64,000 nucleotides of DNA from Streptomyces rhizoryzae. Its GTDB lineage: Bacteria > Actinomycetota > Actinomycetes > Streptomycetales > Streptomycetaceae. Where the stretch lies: NCBI RefSeq assembly GCF_023155275.1, contig NZ_JALMUV010000011.1:87056-151055 (forward strand). The letters are read 5' to 3'. Positions 28,319 to 34,974 of the stretch are shown piece by piece. Both the position numbers and the translations under genes were made by a program. Below the pieces are notes generated by a model that did no database searches, was not told the origin of the DNA, and was given only the letters and a program-made list of their open reading frames with translations. How positions within the stretch are numbered: position 1 is the stretch's first letter; each line of letters begins with the position of its first letter.

Positions 28319-28495
28319 ATGCAGACCAGGTCGCACACCGGCCGCCGCACCCGCAACGCCGTCGTACTGGCCCTGATCGTCGCGACCGTCTGGACAGGGG
28401 CCACGGTGATCCGCGCCGCGGGGCAGCCCGATCCGTCCACGCCGACCGGGCCGGTGGCGCACTTGAGCCGCGTGGTCGAGCTCATCCGGGGCTGA
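28319..28495 (+). CDS. Small single-pass membrane protein
   Basis: A 58-residue ORF with a strong AAGGGGAG ribosome-binding site eight bases before ATG 28319. Residues 1-12 are basic, about 13-32 hydrophobic (AVVLALIVATVWTGATVI) and the rest polar. Such small proteins are often conserved in Streptomyces without known function. It could be a membrane peptide or a secreted peptide with an uncleaved anchor. I do not recognise a family. It ends 18 bases before a parS inverted repeat that probably terminates transcription. Confidence 0.6.
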   Translation: MQTRSHTGRRTRNAVVLALIVATVWTGATVIRAAGQPDPSTPTGPVAHLSRVVELIRG

Positions 28496-28512
28496 GAACG
28501 ACGAGGGGCGGT

Positions 28513-28526
28513 GTTTCACGTGAAAC
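28513..28526. other. parS: parS site 12
   Basis: Exact GTTTCACGTGAAAC, in the left arm of the inverted pair. Confidence 0.93.
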
Positions 28527-28535
28527 TCGCCGACC

Positions 28536-28549
28536 GTTTCACGTGAAAC
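28536..28549. other. parS: parS site 13
   Basis: Exact GTTTCACGTGAAAC, in the right arm, 23 bp from site 12. Confidence 0.93.
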
Positions 28550-28568
28550 ACCGCCCCTGCTGCCGCCG

Positions 28569-28591
28569 CGGCCGGCCGGATCGGCCGGCCG
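28569..28591 (-). terminator. Hairpin after bkdC1
   Basis: 10-bp arms CGGCCGGCCG on both sides of GAT, seven bases past the bkdC1 stop codon on the minus strand. Confidence 0.6.
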
Positions 28592-28597
28592 GGCGGC

Positions 28598-30082
28598 TCA
28601 GCCCCAGGTGATCAGCCGCTTGGGCCGCTCCAGGACCGCCGCGATGTCCGCGAGCAGCTTGGACCCCAGCTCACCGTCGATCAGGCGGTGGTCGAAGGAG
28701 AGCGCGAGGGTGGTGACCTGGCGCGGCTTGACCTTGCCCTTGTGGACCCACGGCTGGAGCTTGACGGCACCGAAGGCGAGGATCGCCGACTCCCCCGGGT
28801 TGAGGATCGGCGTACCGGTGTCGACGCCGAAGACGCCGACGTTGGTGATGGTGACCGTGCCGCCGGACATCGCCGCCGGTGAGGTCTTGCCCTCGCGAGC
28901 GGTGGCCACCAGCTCGCCCAGCTCCGCGGCGAGCTGCGGCAGCGGCTTGTTCCCCGCGTCCTTGATGTTCGGGACGATCAGGCCGCGCGGGGTGGCCGCG
29001 GCGATGCCGAGGTTGATGTAGTCCTTGTAGACGATCTCCTGGGCGGCCTCGTCCCAGGCGGCGTTGGCCTCCGGGTGGCGCTTGAGGGCGACCAGGAACG
29101 CCTTGGCGACCAGCAGCAGCGGGTTGACCCGCAACCCGGCCAGATCCGGGTCCTGCTTCAGCTCCTGGACGAGCTTCATCGTGCGGGTCACGTCGACGGT
29201 GATGAACTCCGTGACGTGCGGCGCGGTGAAGGCGCTGGCGACCATCGCCTGAGCGGTGGCCTTGCGCACGCCCCTGACCGGCACCCGCCGCTCACGCGCG
29301 GCATCGAAGCCGGCCGGGGCGGCGGCCTCCGCCGGGGCGGGCACCCCGGCGGCCGCGGCGGCCGGCGCGGCCTCGGCCGGTGCGGCGGCCGCGTACACGT
29401 CGTCGCGGGTGATGGTGCCGTCCGGCCCGGTCGGGGCGACCGTCGCCAGGTCGATGCCCAGGTCCTTGGCGAGCTTGCGGACCGGCGGCTTGGCCAGCGG
29501 CCGCCCGGCGGGCGGAGCGGCCGGTGCGGGCACGGAGGCGGCGGGTGCGGGCACCGGGACGACCGGCGCGGCCGGGGCCGCCGGGACGGCCACCGGAGCG
29601 GCCGCCGGGGGCGCGGCCCGCCCGTTCAGCTCGGCCTGGAGGCCCGCGGCCACCGCCGGCTGCGGCTTGCGCGCCCGGCGCTTGGTCGAGGACGGTGCGG
29701 CGCCGTAGCCGACCAGCACGGCCTGCCGGCCCTGCGGTTCGGCGTCCTCCTCCGCGGACTCGGCGGGCGCCGCCGCGGCGGGCGCCTCCTGGACGGGGCC
29801 GGCGCCCGGGTCGGTGTCGACCGCGATGATGACCGTGCCGACATCGACGGTGGTGCCCTCGTCGAAGTGCAGCGCGTGCACCACTCCGTCGTAGGGGATG
29901 GGGAGTTCGACGGCGGCCTTGGCGGTCTCGACCTCGCAGACGACCTGGCCGTCGGTGACGGTGTCACCGGGCCGGACGTACCACTTGAGGATCTCGGCCT
30001 CGGTGAGGCCCTCGCCCACGTCGGGCATCTTGAACTCGCGGATGCGCTGCGTGTTCGCCGCGCCGGCGGTCCCTGCAGTCAT
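28598..30082 (-). CDS. bkdC1: Branched-chain keto-acid dehydrogenase E2 (dihydrolipoamide acyltransferase), set 1
   Basis: A 494-residue acyltransferase. Residues about 15-90 are a lipoyl domain with the lipoylated Lys55 (ETAKA). A Pro/Ala linker contains the E1/E3-binding domain at about 195-235 (VRKLAKDLGIDLATVAP). The C-terminal 2-oxoacid acyltransferase core ends with the catalytic DHRLIDG. It transfers branched acyl groups from E1 to CoA, making isobutyryl-, isovaleryl- and 2-methylbutyryl-CoA, the starters for iso/anteiso fatty acids and polyketides. Last gene of bkdA1B1C1. GTG 30088 is an alternative start; ATG 30082 sits better behind GAGGAG. Confidence 0.92.
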   Translation of the reverse strand: MTAGTAGAANTQRIREFKMPDVGEGLTEAEILKWYVRPGDTVTDGQVVCEVETAKAAVELPIPYDGVVHALHFDEGTTVDVGTVIIAVDTDPGAGPVQEAPAAAAPAESAEEDAEPQGRQAVLVGYGAAPSSTKRRARKPQPAVAAGLQAELNGRAAPPAAAPVAVPAAPAAPVVPVPAPAASVPAPAAPPAGRPLAKPPVRKLAKDLGIDLATVAPTGPDGTITRDDVYAAAAPAEAAPAAAAAGVPAPAEAAAPAGFDAARERRVPVRGVRKATAQAMVASAFTAPHVTEFITVDVTRTMKLVQELKQDPDLAGLRVNPLLLVAKAFLVALKRHPEANAAWDEAAQEIVYKDYINLGIAAATPRGLIVPNIKDAGNKPLPQLAAELGELVATAREGKTSPAAMSGGTVTITNVGVFGVDTGTPILNPGESAILAFGAVKLQPWVHKGKVKPRQVTTLALSFDHRLIDGELGSKLLADIAAVLERPKRLITWG

Positions 30083-30103
30083 GGTCACGACTCTCCTCAG
30101 CCC

Positions 30104-31087
30104 TCAGTACGCCAGCGCGCGGTCAACGGCGTCGAGCACCCGGTCCAGCCCCGGAAGGTACTCGTCCTCCACCCTGGACGGCGGGTAGGGGGCGTGGAAA
30201 CCTCCGACCCGCAGCACCGGTGCCTCCAGGTGGTAGAAGCAGCGCTCGGTGATCCGGGCGGCGATCTCCGCACCCGAGCCGAAGAAGACCGGTGCCTCGT
30301 GGACCACCACCAGCCGGCCGGTCTTCTCGACCGAGGACTGCACGGTGTCGAAGTCGATCGGGGAGATCGAGCGGAGGTCGACGACCTCGACCGACTTGCC
30401 CTCCTCGGCCGCGACCTTGGCGACGTCCTCGCAGACCTTCACCATCGGGCCGTAGGCGGCCAGCGTGAGGTCCGTACCGGTGCGGGTGATCCGGGCCTTG
30501 TGCAGCGGGTCCGGGATCGACTCGGTGTCCAGGCGCGACTTGTCGTGGTAGCGGCGCTTGGGCTCGAAGTAGATGACCGGGTCGTCCCCGGCGATGGCCT
30601 GCTGGAGCATCCAGTAGGCGTCCGAGGAGTTCGACGGAGAGACGACCTTGAGGCCCGCGACGTGCGCGAACAGCGCCTCGGGAGACTCGGAGTGGTGCTC
30701 GACCGCGCCGATGCCGCCCGCGTAGGGGATACGGATGACGACCGGCACCTTGACCTTGCCGAGCGCCCGCGCGTGCATCTTCGCCAGCTGGGTGACGATC
30801 TGGTCGTAGGCGGGGAAGACGAAACCGTCGAACTGGATCTCGGCGACCGGGCGGTAGCCGCGCAGTGCCAGGCCGATCGCGGTGCCGATGATCCCGGACT
30901 CGGCCAGCGGGGTGTCGATCACCCGGTCCTCGCCGAAGTCCTTCTGGAGCCCGTCGGTGACGCGGAAGACGCCGCCGAGCTTGCCGACGTCCTCGCCCAT
31001 GACGACGACCTTGGGGTCGGCCTCCATGGAGGCGCGCAGCGATGCGTTGATCGCCTTGGCGATGGTGATCTTCTCGTGGACGGCCAT
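30104..31087 (-). CDS. bkdB1: Branched-chain keto-acid dehydrogenase E1 beta subunit, set 1
   Basis: A 327-residue transketolase-like protein: pyrimidine-binding domain (about 5-185, with VVVMGEDVGKLGGVFRVTDGL) and C-terminal transketolase domain (about 200-320). With E1 alpha it forms the thiamine-diphosphate decarboxylase of the complex. It lies two bases after the bkdA1 stop and 21 bases before bkdC1, so it is the middle gene of one operon. Closely related in sequence to bkdB2 about 17 kb away but clearly diverged. Confidence 0.93.
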   Translation of the reverse strand: MAVHEKITIAKAINASLRASMEADPKVVVMGEDVGKLGGVFRVTDGLQKDFGEDRVIDTPLAESGIIGTAIGLALRGYRPVAEIQFDGFVFPAYDQIVTQLAKMHARALGKVKVPVVIRIPYAGGIGAVEHHSESPEALFAHVAGLKVVSPSNSSDAYWMLQQAIAGDDPVIYFEPKRRYHDKSRLDTESIPDPLHKARITRTGTDLTLAAYGPMVKVCEDVAKVAAEEGKSVEVVDLRSISPIDFDTVQSSVEKTGRLVVVHEAPVFFGSGAEIAARITERCFYHLEAPVLRVGGFHAPYPPSRVEDEYLPGLDRVLDAVDRALAY

Positions 31088-31089
31088 GG

Positions 31090-32307
31090 TCAGTTCCCCT
31101 CCGCGGCGGCATCGGCGTCGGCGAACGACGCCTGGTACGCGGCGAACTGCGCGCGCTCCTCATCGACGAGCGCGTGCCCGTCGGCATAGACATTCTCGAA
31201 GATCGACATCGGGTCGGGGTCCGGCATCGCCCGGACGGCCTCGCGGACCCGCTTGCCCAGGGTCTCGCTCTCCTCCTCGACGGCCGCGAAGTACGCCTCG
31301 TCGGCCGCGCCCTCGGCCTCCAGATACCGCCGCAGCCGCAGGATCGGGTCCTTGGCCTCCCAGGCCAGGGTCTCCTCGTCGGGGCGGTACCGCGTCGGGT
31401 CGTCGGAGGTGGTGTGGGCGCCCATGCGGTAGGTGAACGCCTCGATGAGCATGGGGCCCTCACCGGAGCGGGCCCGGTCCAGTGCCGCCTTGGTCACCGC
31501 CAGGCAGGCCAGCACGTCGTTGCCGTCGACCCGTACGCCGGGGAAGCCGTAGCCCCGGGCGCGCTGGTAGAGGGGGACGCGGGTCTGCTTCTCGGTGGGC
31601 TCGGAAATCGCCCACTGGTTGTTCTGGCAGAAGAAGACCACCGGGGCGTTGTAGACCGCGGAGAAGGTGAAGGATTCGGCGACATCGCCCTGGCTGGAGG
31701 CACCGTCACCGAAATACGCGATGACCGCGGAATCCGCGCCGTCCTTCTGCACGCCCATCGCGTAGCCGGTCGCGTGCAGCGTCTGCGACCCGATGACGAT
31801 GGTGTAGAGGTGGAAGTTGTTGCTGTTGGGGTCCCAGCCGCCGTTGTTGACGCCGCGGAACATCCCCAGCAGGTTCGTCGGGTCGACGCCGCGGCACCAC
31901 GCCACGCCGTGCTCCCGGTAGGTGGGGAAGACGTAGTCGTCGTCGCGCAGCGCCCGGCCGGAGCCGATCTGCGCGGCTTCCTGGCCCAGCAGCGAGGCCC
32001 ACAGGCCCAGTTCCCCCTGGCGCTGGAGGGTGGTCGCCTCGGCGTCGAAGCGCCGGGTGAGCACCATGTCGCGGTACAGGCCGCGCAGTTCCTCGGGGGT
32101 GAGGTCGATCGCGTAGTCCGGGTGCTCGACCCGCTTCCCTTCCGGGGTCAGCAGTTGTACGAGCTGCTCCTGCTCCGCCTGCTCCGGCCGGGCGCCGTTC
32201 CTGGCCCGGGACGGCGACGCCTTTTTCGCCGGCGCCGACTTCTTGGCGGTGGTGCGCTTGCTGCCGCCGCGGGCGGTTTTCCGCTCGGCAGTGCCTTCCA
32301 CGGTCAC
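31090..32307 (-). CDS. bkdA1: Branched-chain keto-acid dehydrogenase E1 alpha subunit, set 1
   Basis: A 405-residue ThDP enzyme subunit. The ThDP-binding motif GDGASSQGD through FFCQNNQWAIS lies mid-protein, and the DPTRYR segment of the phosphorylation-loop region is present. GTG 32307 follows GGAGGAG. Residues about 5-45 form a Lys/Arg/Ala-rich extension (TAKKSAPAKKASPSR) that bkdA2 lacks; this tail looks like the basic tails of some nucleic-acid-binding actinobacterial proteins, but its role is unknown. First gene of the operon; the 306-bp gap upstream is shared with the divergent response regulator. Confidence 0.92.
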   Translation of the reverse strand: MTVEGTAERKTARGGSKRTTAKKSAPAKKASPSRARNGARPEQAEQEQLVQLLTPEGKRVEHPDYAIDLTPEELRGLYRDMVLTRRFDAEATTLQRQGELGLWASLLGQEAAQIGSGRALRDDDYVFPTYREHGVAWCRGVDPTNLLGMFRGVNNGGWDPNSNNFHLYTIVIGSQTLHATGYAMGVQKDGADSAVIAYFGDGASSQGDVAESFTFSAVYNAPVVFFCQNNQWAISEPTEKQTRVPLYQRARGYGFPGVRVDGNDVLACLAVTKAALDRARSGEGPMLIEAFTYRMGAHTTSDDPTRYRPDEETLAWEAKDPILRLRRYLEAEGAADEAYFAAVEEESETLGKRVREAVRAMPDPDPMSIFENVYADGHALVDEERAQFAAYQASFADADAAAEGN

Positions 32308-32367
32308 GTGCTGCTCCTCCGTCTGTCCGGCCCCCGGGGTCCGCCGGTGGCCGTTGCGGCTCACCCG

Positions 32368-32378
32368 GTATCCGATAC
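32368..32378. promoter_or_regulatory. Palindrome in the bkdA1 promoter
   Basis: GTATC, one base, GATAC, about 61 bases upstream of the bkdA1 start. Candidate operator. Confidence 0.4.
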
Positions 32379-32502
32379 GGCGCACGGGGTGTGTGCGAAC
32401 GCGGCCGGATCCGGGTGGAACAAAGCGCCCCGGAGTGGCCTGCTCATTGCACGTTACCCATTGTCAAAGCCGAAGTGGAAATGGCGCTGACCTGCGATTT
32501 TG

Positions 32503-32516
32503 CTTGGATTTCCAAG
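32503..32516. promoter_or_regulatory. Palindrome in the shared bkdA1/response-regulator promoter
   Basis: CTTGGA TT TCCAAG, perfect 6-bp arms, within a longer imperfect repeat from GATTT to AAATC. The A/T-rich flanks resemble Lrp/AsnC-type sites; the Lrp gene at 50159 is a possible regulator. Confidence 0.4.
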
Positions 32517-32613
32517 TAAATCGCGAAGGCTGGGAACAACTCCTGGTCACAGCGTTGCAGGCCGCCGGGACAACGGCACGTTATATCGGTGACCTGGAGC
32601 ACGGGAAGAGTTG

Positions 32614-33291
32614 ATGTGTGAGACTGGGGAGGTGCGCGAAGACGGAAAAATCACGGTTTTCCTGCTCGATGACCACGAAGTGGTACGGCGGGGCGTCCAC
32701 GAAATGCTCTCGGTCGAGGAGGACATCGAGGTGGTCGGCGAGGCCGGCACCGCGGCCGACGCGCTGGTCAGGATCCCCGCGACCCGTCCGGACGTGGCCG
32801 TGCTCGACGTCCGGCTCCCGGACGGCAGCGGTGTGGAGGTCTGCCGTGAGATCCGTTCGCAGAACGAGGACATCCGCTGCCTGATGCTCACCTCGTTCGC
32901 CGATGACGAGGCCCTCTTCGATGCGATCATGGCCGGTGCGTCCGGGTATGCCCTCAAGGCCATCCGGGGCAGCGAACTGCTCTCCGCGGTACGGGACGTG
33001 GCGGCCGGGAAGTCGCTGCTGGACCCGGTGGCCACGTCCCGCGTCCTGGAACGGCTCCGCGACGGCAACACCGCCAAGGGCGACGACCGGCTGGCGAGCC
33101 TCACCGACCAGGAGCGCAGGATCCTCGATCTGATCGGCGAGGGGCTGACCAATCGCGCGATCGGCGAACGGCTCCACCTGGCCGAGAAAACGATCAAGAA
33201 TTACGTTTCCAGTCTGCTGTCCAAGCTCGGTATGGAGCGCCGTTCGCAAGCCGCCGCCTATGTCGCCCGGCGGCAGGCCGAACGGCGCTGA
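32614..33291 (+). CDS. NarL/FixJ-type response regulator
   Basis: A 225-residue regulator. The receiver domain (about 12-130) has the acidic pair Asp19-Asp20 and phospho-acceptor Asp65 (VAVLDVRLPDG). The LuxR-type helix-turn-helix (about 155-220) carries LTDQERRILDLIGEGLTNRA and LHLAEKTIKNYVSSLLSKLG. It resembles the DevR/DosR-like group. No histidine kinase gene is adjacent, so it is an orphan in this window. ATG 32614 has GGGAAGAG at good spacing; a GTG at 32632 has its Shine-Dalgarno too close. It diverges from the bkdA1B1C1 operon. Confidence 0.92.
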   Translation: MCETGEVREDGKITVFLLDDHEVVRRGVHEMLSVEEDIEVVGEAGTAADALVRIPATRPDVAVLDVRLPDGSGVEVCREIRSQNEDIRCLMLTSFADDEALFDAIMAGASGYALKAIRGSELLSAVRDVAAGKSLLDPVATSRVLERLRDGNTAKGDDRLASLTDQERRILDLIGEGLTNRAIGERLHLAEKTIKNYVSSLLSKLGMERRSQAAAYVARRQAERR

Positions 33292-33419
33292 CCAGGCACG
33301 GAATAGCCGCACCACCGCGGAATCGGTAATTCCCCTCACCCGTGGGCGGGACCAACGTCCCGCTGCACCCGGGCCCCCGCCCCTACCCGCCGCGCGGCCG
33401 GCCGGGCAGGCTGGGCCCC

Positions 33420-33836
33420 ATGCCGACCGACGACTCCCGCGCCCTCGATCTGCTGAGCCGGATTCCCTACGGCCGGGTGTCGGCCAGCCGGCGGGCCCTC
33501 CCCTTCACCGCCGTCGCCCGGCACATCGTCGCCGGCGGCCGGGTGGTCCTGCGGCTGCACCGCGGCTACGGCTACCACCGGGCGCTGGACGGCAGCGTGG
33601 TCGCCTACGAGGCCGACAACGCCAACAGCGGCGCCCGCGACACGTGGTCCGTGCAGTTCACCGGCACCGCCCGGGCCACCGAGCCGGACCGGGCCGAGCG
33701 GGAGCTGTTCGGACGCGCCCCGCACCTGGCCGACGGGGACCCCTTCGACCCGGTCTTCCTGCGGATCGAGCCGGAATTCGTGACGCTGCACCACCTCACG
33801 GAGGTACCGGTCGCCGGGTATGCGCACCCTCGGTAA
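33420..33836 (+). CDS. Pyridoxamine 5'-phosphate oxidase family protein
   Basis: A 138-residue split-barrel flavin-binding-type protein: the PYGRVSASRRALPFTAVARHIV segment matches the N-terminal strands of the family, and the GSVVAYEADN/TWSVQFTGTA pattern follows. Such small actinobacterial proteins bind FMN, F420 or haem and act as reductases or oxidases; the exact cofactor and substrate cannot be told from sequence. ATG 33420 is the first reasonable start. It lies between the response regulator and an APH-like kinase, all in the same direction but with gaps, so an operon is uncertain. Confidence 0.75.
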   Translation: MPTDDSRALDLLSRIPYGRVSASRRALPFTAVARHIVAGGRVVLRLHRGYGYHRALDGSVVAYEADNANSGARDTWSVQFTGTARATEPDRAERELFGRAPHLADGDPFDPVFLRIEPEFVTLHHLTEVPVAGYAHPR

Positions 33837-33888
33837 GGCTTTCCGCCACACCCACTCCACTGGGCGTAGTTGATCTAACATCTGGCGC

Positions 33889-34932
33889 GTGCTGCGCTCA
33901 TCTGTAGTCCGGTCGGCGGCGACGCCCGACCGCGACACCCTCGGATCCCTGCTGCGCCACTACGGCCGTGCCGGGGCGCCGCTGTCCTGCGAGCCGGTCG
34001 CCGAGGGCCTGCTCAACCACGGCTACTTCCTCGCCACCACCCGCGGCCGCTACTTCCTCAAACACCACCTCGACGGGGACCGCGCCGCCCTCACCCGCCA
34101 GCACCGCGCCACCCGCCGGCTGGCCGGGCTCGGCCTGCCGGTCGTCCCGCCCGTGACCGGCGACGACGGCCGCACCGTCACCGTGCTGGACGGCCGGTAC
34201 TACGCCCTGCACCCCTGGGTCGAGGGCCGGCACCTGACCGGCACCGAGCTGACCGAGGGCCAGTCGCGCCGGCTCGGCGCCCTGCTCGGGCTCGTCCACA
34301 CCACCCTGGCCGAGGTCATGGCCGACGAGCCGGCCCCGCCGCGGCCGCCCGGCACCGATGCGGCCGCCGATCCCGAGCGGACCGTCGAGACGATCGAGGA
34401 GCTGCTGGCGCTGGCCCGCGGGGCGCGCCCGCGGACCAGCTTCGACGAGCTGGCCGAGCACCGCCTCCTGGAGCGGCGGGCCCTGCTGGAGCGGCAGGCG
34501 CACCGCCGCCCGCCGCCCGGGGCGGAACCGGCCGCGGGGTGGGTGCACGGGGACTTCCACCCGCTGAACGTGCTCTACCGCGGCACCGAACCGGCCGCGG
34601 TCGTCGACTGGGACCGGCTGGGCGTCCAGCCCCGCGCCGAGGAGGCGGTGCGCGCCGCCGCGATCTTCTTCGTGCGCCCCTGCGGGACCCTGGACCTGGC
34701 CAAGGTCGCCGCGTACGCGAGCGCCTACCGCAGGGGGTGCGGGGCCGGTGCCGAGGAGCTGGCCGCCGCCGTGCACCGGGTGTGGTGGGAGCGGCTGAAC
34801 GACTTCTGGATGCTCACCTGGCGCTACCGGCTCGGGGACCGTCGCACCGATCCGCAGTTCCCCGCGGCGGCGGCGCTGGCGGTGTGGTGGACCCGCGCCT
34901 ACCCGGCGGTGCGGAAGGCGTTCACGGGCTGA
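33889..34932 (+). CDS. Aminoglycoside phosphotransferase (APH) family kinase
   Basis: A 347-residue eukaryotic-type small-molecule kinase. The catalytic loop is GWVHGDFHPLNVLY and the metal-binding motif is VVDWDRLG; residues about 22-290 cover the APH/ChoK fold. This branch also contains homoserine, choline and hexose kinases, so antibiotic resistance should not be assumed; nothing nearby suggests it. GTG 33889 is the start, 52 bases after the oxidase gene's stop. Convergent with the Ser/Thr kinase gene. Confidence 0.82.
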   Translation: MLRSSVVRSAATPDRDTLGSLLRHYGRAGAPLSCEPVAEGLLNHGYFLATTRGRYFLKHHLDGDRAALTRQHRATRRLAGLGLPVVPPVTGDDGRTVTVLDGRYYALHPWVEGRHLTGTELTEGQSRRLGALLGLVHTTLAEVMADEPAPPRPPGTDAAADPERTVETIEELLALARGARPRTSFDELAEHRLLERRALLERQAHRRPPPGAEPAAGWVHGDFHPLNVLYRGTEPAAVVDWDRLGVQPRAEEAVRAAAIFFVRPCGTLDLAKVAAYASAYRRGCGAGAEELAAAVHRVWWERLNDFWMLTWRYRLGDRRTDPQFPAAAALAVWWTRAYPAVRKAFTG

Positions 34933-34974
34933 CCGCGCGGGCGGTCACCCCGCCCGCCGCCGCCCCGCTCCCGG

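Larger units (their letters stand above)
28504..28558. terminator. Inverted parS pair between convergent genes
   Basis: A 23-bp arm (28504-28526, ending in one parS) is repeated in inverse at 28536-28558 around a 9-base loop. Each arm contains AGGGGCGGT plus a complete parS. It lies exactly between the small membrane protein and bkdC1, where a bidirectional terminator is expected. Confidence 0.6.
32308..32613. other. 306-bp divergent promoter region between bkdA1 and the response regulator
   Basis: This region is A/T-richer than its surroundings and holds two palindromes (32368-32378 and 32503-32516). Both promoters must lie here; a TTGCAG hexamer at 32555 and TTATAT at 32581 are the only promoter-like hexamers I see toward the regulator, and their spacing is poor. 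Confidence 0.55.

Noticed and set aside
33889..34932. Aminoglycoside resistance gene
   Set aside because: Only the superfamily fold is evident. There is no match pattern to known resistance enzymes and no resistance or biosynthetic context.
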